Shown here: piece after piece, positions 59,945-64,000 of the stretch
Layout of the letters: the number at the start of each line of letters is the position of its first letter
How positions within the stretch are numbered: the first letter of the stretch is position 1
Assembly (NCBI GenBank): GCA_944337235.1
Contig: CALVLK010000001.1
Coordinates: 62,001 to 126,000, forward strand
Direction: 5' to 3'
DNA: 64,000 nucleotides
From: an uncultured Clostridia bacterium
GTDB taxonomy: Bacteria; Bacillota; Clostridia; Christensenellales; Borkfalkiaceae
Translations under genes and position numbers: made by a program
Notes under the pieces: model-generated
The model's database searches: none
Told to the model about the DNA's origin: nothing
What the model saw: only the letters and a program-made list of their open reading frames with translations

Positions 59945-61889
59945 ACTCTGCAGCGCGGACAAGCACGAGCACCTCATATGCATTCATGGCGACCGTTCCG
60001 CTGAGCCGCCTTTCGGTGATGAGGTCCTGCCATGTGCCGGAAAGAGTCAGCGTACCCGCTCTTCCCTCCGTCTCCACGGCGATGATCCCGCTATGTGCCC
60101 CGCTGCGTTCGGTGAGGGTGATATTTTCATCCGCCTCCGCAATGGGTGCAAGATCGACAAGGCGCAGCAGATCGCGGTGCGAGGGAACGCTCCCCAGAAG
60201 GATGACGCAACCCTTCCCCACGCTGCGGCGGGTCACGACGGAGAGACCGTCGCATTCGCCGCCGTCATAGTCGGCAAGGCTCTCCGTGCCGGGCAGACAC
60301 TCAAACGCGTCGTAATAGGTGGAGATCGCACAGGCCGACCCATCCTTCCAGCGCGCCTTCAGATCGCTGTCGATGGGCTTTTGATATTTTGTATATACGC
60401 CCGCAAACTCCTCCAGGAAGGAGAAGGGCGCCCGGGTGTATTTCGAGGTGTTTTCGTCCATGATGTCCGACATCGGACCAACGATCCACGTTCCGCCCTG
60501 TTCGACCCACGCCTTCACGTGCGATACGAACCCGTTTTCGTCAAGCGTCGTTGCAAAGGGCGTGATGAGCACGCGGTATCCGTCGAGCGCATGCGGCGTA
60601 TCGATGACGTCCACATTGTAATGGCGCAGCGCAAGATAGAACTTTTTGACGAGGTTTTCGCGATAGTCGAATCCCTTGACGAGGGGCGCACTCATGAAGT
60701 TGACGGCTGCGGTCGCGGAATAGGTAAGCGCGACCTTGCTCTCTACGCGGCTTTTGGCAAGAAACTCCTCTGCGCGCGAGAACTCCTCTGCCGCCCGCTT
60801 CACCTCGTTGCTGACGCGATACGCCCTGCCCGCCGTGTTGTACAGCGCCCCGTGCGCAAGCTCGTGCCCGTTCGGATGGGAGCGGAAGAGCCAGTACATA
60901 TTCATCTCTCCGCCCCGCGCGATGGGGAGCCAGGTGTTGGCATAACAGTTCCCGACGGGGCGATCGCCGAACTCGGCAAAATGGCTGCCGTTCCACCCCG
61001 CCTGCGTCTCGGTCACCCAGAACGGCCTGTCGAGCACACAGCGCAGAAAGTCATAGGAAAAGGATGTCATCGGCAATTCTGCCGCAGGATTGTAGTGGTT
61101 GAACTGCACGCGATCGAGCTTGCGGTTTGTTTTGTAGTAGTCAAGCAGATCCATCTGCATCATATCCGTACCGACATTCCTGCAGCCGAAGGCATGCAGG
61201 ATCTCGGCCTGTTCATCGACATAGGAATAGATCTGTTCGCACTGGAACTTGTGCCACTCCGTGACGAGCGACGGATGCCGCCATTCGTGGTAAAAGGGCG
61301 GTTCGACGGCGTCGAAACTTTCATATTCCAGCGACCAGCGTGTCATGCCCCAGGCGCGGTTGAGGTTGTCCGTCGTGCCGTATCTGCGCTTTAAGTAGCC
61401 GCGGAACGCCTGCCTGCAGAGCGGGCAATAGCAGCCCTCGCCATAGGGGAAGAGCTCGTTGTCGATCTGCCAGCCGATGACGCCCGGATGATCTGCAAAT
61501 ACCTTCGCCATCTCTGTCACGATGATGCGGTTCTTCTCCCGCATGATGGGAGAGGTCTTGCACGGGTGACAGCGCGACGAGACATTCGCCCGCTGCAGGC
61601 GGGATGTCACCTGCCGCATCTCCTCATAGCGGTTGAGCATCCAGCGGGGCGGCGTACAGGTGGGCGTACACATGACGGTCATGATGCCGTTTTCATACAT
61701 GATATCGACCGCACGTTTCAGCCAGGCAAAATCGAATTCGCCCTCACGCGGTTCCATCTTTCCCCAGGCAAATTCGCCCATGCGAAGGACGTTCAGCCCC
61801 AGCTCCTTGCAGCGGACGACGTCCTTCTCTACCTCTGCCTCGTCCCACATTTCGGGGTAATATGCAGCGCCGATCCAAAGTTTGTCCAT
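59943..61889 (-). CDS. GH42 family beta-galactosidase
   Basis: 648 residues, no signal peptide, so intracellular. LWIGAAYYPEMWDEAEVEKDVVRCKELGLNVLRMGEFAW opens the GH42 barrel; HPGVIGWQIDNELF holds the acid/base Glu (NE) and RPFWVTETQAGWNGSH the nucleophile Glu (TE). Cys residues around SRCHPCKTSP and CYCPLCRQAF are the zinc site of GH42. Trimerisation and C-terminal beta domains follow. Acts on beta-galactosides or alpha-L-arabinopyranosides. The ATG at 61889 has AGGAG 10 bases upstream. No transporter is adjacent. Confidence 0.95.
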   Translation of the reverse strand: MDKLWIGAAYYPEMWDEAEVEKDVVRCKELGLNVLRMGEFAWGKMEPREGEFDFAWLKRAVDIMYENGIMTVMCTPTCTPPRWMLNRYEEMRQVTSRLQRANVSSRCHPCKTSPIMREKNRIIVTEMAKVFADHPGVIGWQIDNELFPYGEGCYCPLCRQAFRGYLKRRYGTTDNLNRAWGMTRWSLEYESFDAVEPPFYHEWRHPSLVTEWHKFQCEQIYSYVDEQAEILHAFGCRNVGTDMMQMDLLDYYKTNRKLDRVQFNHYNPAAELPMTSFSYDFLRCVLDRPFWVTETQAGWNGSHFAEFGDRPVGNCYANTWLPIARGGEMNMYWLFRSHPNGHELAHGALYNTAGRAYRVSNEVKRAAEEFSRAEEFLAKSRVESKVALTYSATAAVNFMSAPLVKGFDYRENLVKKFYLALRHYNVDVIDTPHALDGYRVLITPFATTLDENGFVSHVKAWVEQGGTWIVGPMSDIMDENTSKYTRAPFSFLEEFAGVYTKYQKPIDSDLKARWKDGSACAISTYYDAFECLPGTESLADYDGGECDGLSVVTRRSVGKGCVILLGSVPSHRDLLRLVDLAPIAEADENITLTERSGAHSGIIAVETEGRAGTLTLSGTWQDLITERRLSGTVAMNAYEVLVLVRAAE

Positions 61890-61917
61890 ATCAGACACTC
61901 CTGTTATCTTTTTCTGC

Positions 61918-61946
61918 ATTATATCATACTACCCTTGCCTTCGCAA
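61918..61946 (-). promoter_or_regulatory. Promoter of the GH42 gene
   Basis: TTGCGA, 17 bases, TATAAT on the minus strand; the -35 sits in a CTTGC-GAAG-GCAAG hairpin sequence that might be an operator. Confidence 0.75.
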
Positions 61947-62031
61947 GAGGATGATATGAAATAGTTAAAGCCCGGTATCAAAATTTTGCCCTCACGGCAT
62001 ACTATGATACAGAAGATATGGAGGGAAGAAT

Positions 62032-62124
62032 ATGCTCGTACTTGGAATTGCGATCGGCCTTGTAATCGGGGCCAATGTTGGGCTTGTGACGTTCGCCCTA
62101 ATCTCGGCAAACAGAAAGCGCTGA
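62032..62124 (+). CDS. DUF3789-like 30-aa membrane peptide
   Basis: Read directly from sequence: MLVLGIAIGLVIGANVGLVT followed by FALISANRKR. A single hydrophobic helix with small residues (G, A) and a short basic tail, the pattern of DUF3789 peptides in Firmicutes. GGAGG lies 8 bases upstream of the ATG and a strong hairpin follows the stop. No sure promoter was found. Function unknown. Confidence 0.75.
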   Translation: MLVLGIAIGLVIGANVGLVTFALISANRKR

Positions 62125-62143
62125 CGGCCGTACGCATACGGCG

Positions 62144-62175
62144 AAGGGGTCCCGCTCAACCGAGCGGGACCCCTT
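62144..62175. terminator. Bidirectional hairpin between the small peptide gene and glmS
   Basis: A 14-bp perfect stem (AAGGGGTCCCGCTC and complement), loop AACC. No long T-run on either side, but the stem is very stable; it touches the glmS stop codon. Confidence 0.75.
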
Positions 62176-63983
62176 CATTCTACCGTGACGCTTTTGGCAA
62201 GGTTGCGCGGGCGATCCACATCCAATCCCTTCAGCACACCCACATGATAGGCAAGCAGCTGCAGCGGGATCACGGCAAGGCTTGCCGCAAAGAGCGGATG
62301 TACCCTTGGCAGGCGCACGATCTCATCTGCGGCAGCAAAGACCGCCTCCTCCTGCGTTGTGATGACGACCACGCGTGCGCCGCGGCTTTTGACTTCGGCG
62401 AGGTTGCCCGCTGTCTTACACGCGAGGCGGGGCTGCGTCACGACGCCGATGACGGGAGTACCGCGCTCGATCAGGCTGAGCGTGCCGTGCTTGAGTTCCC
62501 CCGCCGCATATGCCTCTGCATGGAGATAGCCGACCTCCTTCAATTTCAGCGCGCCCTCCATACAGACGGTGTGATCGAGCCCCCTCCCCACGAGAAAGAT
62601 ATCATGCAACTGATATATCTGCTGCGCAATGCGCTGCATCTGCTCCTCACCCTGCAGACAGCGGGAGATCCCAAAAGAAAGTTCCCTTGCGGCCTGTGTG
62701 AGGGGCAGATCGTCCCCCTGCAGGCAACCGCGCACGCGCGCAAAATGCAACGCGAGGACATACATGGCCATCAGCTGCGCGCTGTATGCCTTGGTCGTGG
62801 CGACGGCGATCTCGGGACCCGCACGGGTATAGACGACGCGCTCCGCCTCCCGCGCCATGGTGGATCCGCGCACGTTGACGAGCGCAAGCGTCTTGAATCC
62901 GCGCTCCTTTGCAAGGCGAAGCGCCGCAAGCGAGTCCGCCGTCTCGCCCGACTGGCTGATGACGATGACAAGGGCGCGGGAGGAACAGAGGGGCATGCGA
63001 TAACGAAATTCCGAGGCGATCTCAACACGGACGGGAATGTGTACGAGCTGCTCCAGAATTTCACGCGCACTCAGCCCCGCATGATAGGCAGAGCCGCACG
63101 CCGTGATCAGGATCTGATCGAGCGAACAAATCTCCTCTTCCGTCAATGGACAGGCCTCTTCCGAACAGGATAAAAATGTATCGCGAACGACGCGCGGCTG
63201 TTCCTCCATCTCCTTGCGCATAAAGTGCCTGTATCCGTCCTTCTGTGCCTCCTCCGCGTCCCAGGAGACGGATACGGATGGGCATTCACAGGCGCAGCCG
63301 TCGCGATCAAAGAAATGCAGCCCGTCTCGATCGAGGCGCACAATGCCGTTCTCCTCCGGATAACAAACGCGGCGCGTATACGGAAGCAGCGCGGGGATGT
63401 CGGACGCCAGAAAGCACTCTGTATCCCGCTCGCCCGCGATCAGGGGACTATCCCGCCGTATGCCGTAGACTTCATGCGGCCGGTCGGAAAACATTGCCGC
63501 GATCGCAAACGACCCTTCGACGCGGCGGCCGAATGCGACGAATGAAGCAATGGGGTCGCCGAGCGCACGATAGAGGCTGTGCAGCAGCAGGGCGGCGGAT
63601 TCGGTATCCGTGTCGGAGGCAAAGACATATCCCGCTGCAGAGAGTTCCTTGCGCAGCGCCCCGGCATTCTCGATGATCCCGTTATGGACGATGGCGACAA
63701 GGCCGTCTCCGCTCCTCTGCGGATGCGCATTGCTTACGGAGGGCTCCCCGTGCGTCGCCCATCGCGTATGCCCGATGCCCCACGTTCCCTCGGGCGGCCC
63801 CTCGGCCGCAAGTTTTTCCTTCAGCCGCAGCAGGTTGCCCGCCGCGCGTACGATGCGAATGCCCTTTCCCTCCCCCACGGCGACGCCCGAGGAATCGTAC
63901 CCGCGGTATTCAAGCCGCCCGAGCCCCGCAAGCAATACGGGAAGCGCACTCCGCTTTCCCACATATCCTATGATCCCGCACAT
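62175..63983 (-). CDS. glmS: Glucosamine-6-phosphate synthase (isomerising)
   Basis: 602 residues, complete. First step of amino-sugar synthesis for cell wall: fructose-6-phosphate plus glutamine to glucosamine-6-phosphate. N-terminal glutaminase with nucleophile Cys2 (MCGIIGYVG), HTRWATHGEPS and VAIVHNGIIENAGALR; two SIS domains (ITACGSAYHAGLSAREIL, VISQSGETADSLAALRLA; LVGRGLDHTVCMEGALKLKEVGYLHAEAYAAGELKHG) and the C-terminal PRNLAKSVTVE. The ATG has GAGGAGG upstream. Any glmS ribozyme would lie beyond the window edge. Confidence 0.98.
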   Translation of the reverse strand: MCGIIGYVGKRSALPVLLAGLGRLEYRGYDSSGVAVGEGKGIRIVRAAGNLLRLKEKLAAEGPPEGTWGIGHTRWATHGEPSVSNAHPQRSGDGLVAIVHNGIIENAGALRKELSAAGYVFASDTDTESAALLLHSLYRALGDPIASFVAFGRRVEGSFAIAAMFSDRPHEVYGIRRDSPLIAGERDTECFLASDIPALLPYTRRVCYPEENGIVRLDRDGLHFFDRDGCACECPSVSVSWDAEEAQKDGYRHFMRKEMEEQPRVVRDTFLSCSEEACPLTEEEICSLDQILITACGSAYHAGLSAREILEQLVHIPVRVEIASEFRYRMPLCSSRALVIVISQSGETADSLAALRLAKERGFKTLALVNVRGSTMAREAERVVYTRAGPEIAVATTKAYSAQLMAMYVLALHFARVRGCLQGDDLPLTQAARELSFGISRCLQGEEQMQRIAQQIYQLHDIFLVGRGLDHTVCMEGALKLKEVGYLHAEAYAAGELKHGTLSLIERGTPVIGVVTQPRLACKTAGNLAEVKSRGARVVVITTQEEAVFAAADEIVRLPRVHPLFAASLAVIPLQLLAYHVGVLKGLDVDRPRNLAKSVTVE

Positions 63984-64000
63984 ACTCCGTCCTCCTCATG

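Noticed and set aside
63984..64000. glmS ribozyme
   Set aside because: Only 17 bases upstream of glmS are in the window, so presence cannot be judged.

Overview
The window is a GC-rich (high 50s %), gene-dense chromosome segment from an anaerobic Clostridia-type Firmicute. This is inferred from class III ribonucleotide reductase, an [FeFe] hydrogenase beside Rex and AdhE, the sporulation genes yabP/yabQ, secG-rnr-smpB synteny, the murB-PHP-whiA-dnaE-pfkA block, and consensus -35/-10 promoters with 17-18 bp spacers. Sugar enzymes GH127 and GH42 suggest a plant-polysaccharide or gut lifestyle. No tRNA, rRNA, transposon, phage gene or CRISPR array was seen. Most genes are on the minus strand and form short, tightly coupled operons with ATGA overlaps.

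Layout. 1-4.4 kb (minus): M29 aminopeptidase, two CobW/G3E GTPases (one with a 76-residue His/Glu tract, one fused to a C-terminal YcgQ/DUF1980-like domain) and the 5' part of a KtrB/TrkH potassium channel subunit. 4.4-7.2 kb: anaerobic RNR nrdD-nrdG behind a strong promoter with a near-perfect dyad at the start site. 7.3-10.1 kb: HD hydrolase, PfkB sugar kinase, pfkA. 10.1-16.4 kb: murB, PHP phosphoesterase, whiA, dnaE. 16.4-18.4 kb: a solute-binding-like exported protein, a 51-aa DUF1540 protein and rplI. 18.4-23.3 kb: rex-adhE-hydrogenase redox operon. 23.4-28.8 kb: valS and a divergent SsuA/ThiY-type ABC importer. 28.9-31.2 kb: an unusual membrane-anchored PadR-domain protein. 31.2-33.7 kb: DUF1934, MBL hydrolase and a divergent Rho lacking the catalytic glutamate. 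33.8-39.2 kb: YgjP-like protease, aroA, GH127, LMW phosphatase, XRE regulator. 39.2-44 kb: yabP-yabQ-divIC-ppx-M50 and typA. 44-48.7 kb: aroK-panE-gltX-thyA-folA operon. 48.7-52.3 kb (plus): lipoprotein, secG, rnr, smpB. 52.3-58.4 kb: xanthine phosphoribosyltransferase with a BMP-type purine nucleoside ABC importer. 58.6-64 kb: membrane-anchored ComEC-like MBL protein, GH42 galactosidase, a 30-aa DUF3789-like membrane peptide, glmS.

Most interesting points: (i) at least four, perhaps five, genes (aroA, aroK, the XRE gene, DUF1934, the YgjP-like gene) have a good promoter whose predicted start site falls on or within a few bases of the ATG, with no Shine-Dalgarno, so they look leaderless, while other genes here have normal ribosome sites; (ii) a natural catalytic-Glu-to-Ala Rho; (iii) a PadR DNA-binding domain joined to a long coiled coil and four C-terminal membrane helices; (iv) a metal-handling GTPase pair with a minisatellite-encoded His/Glu tract and a novel-looking fusion. 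All functions are read from motifs and context only; no database search was possible.
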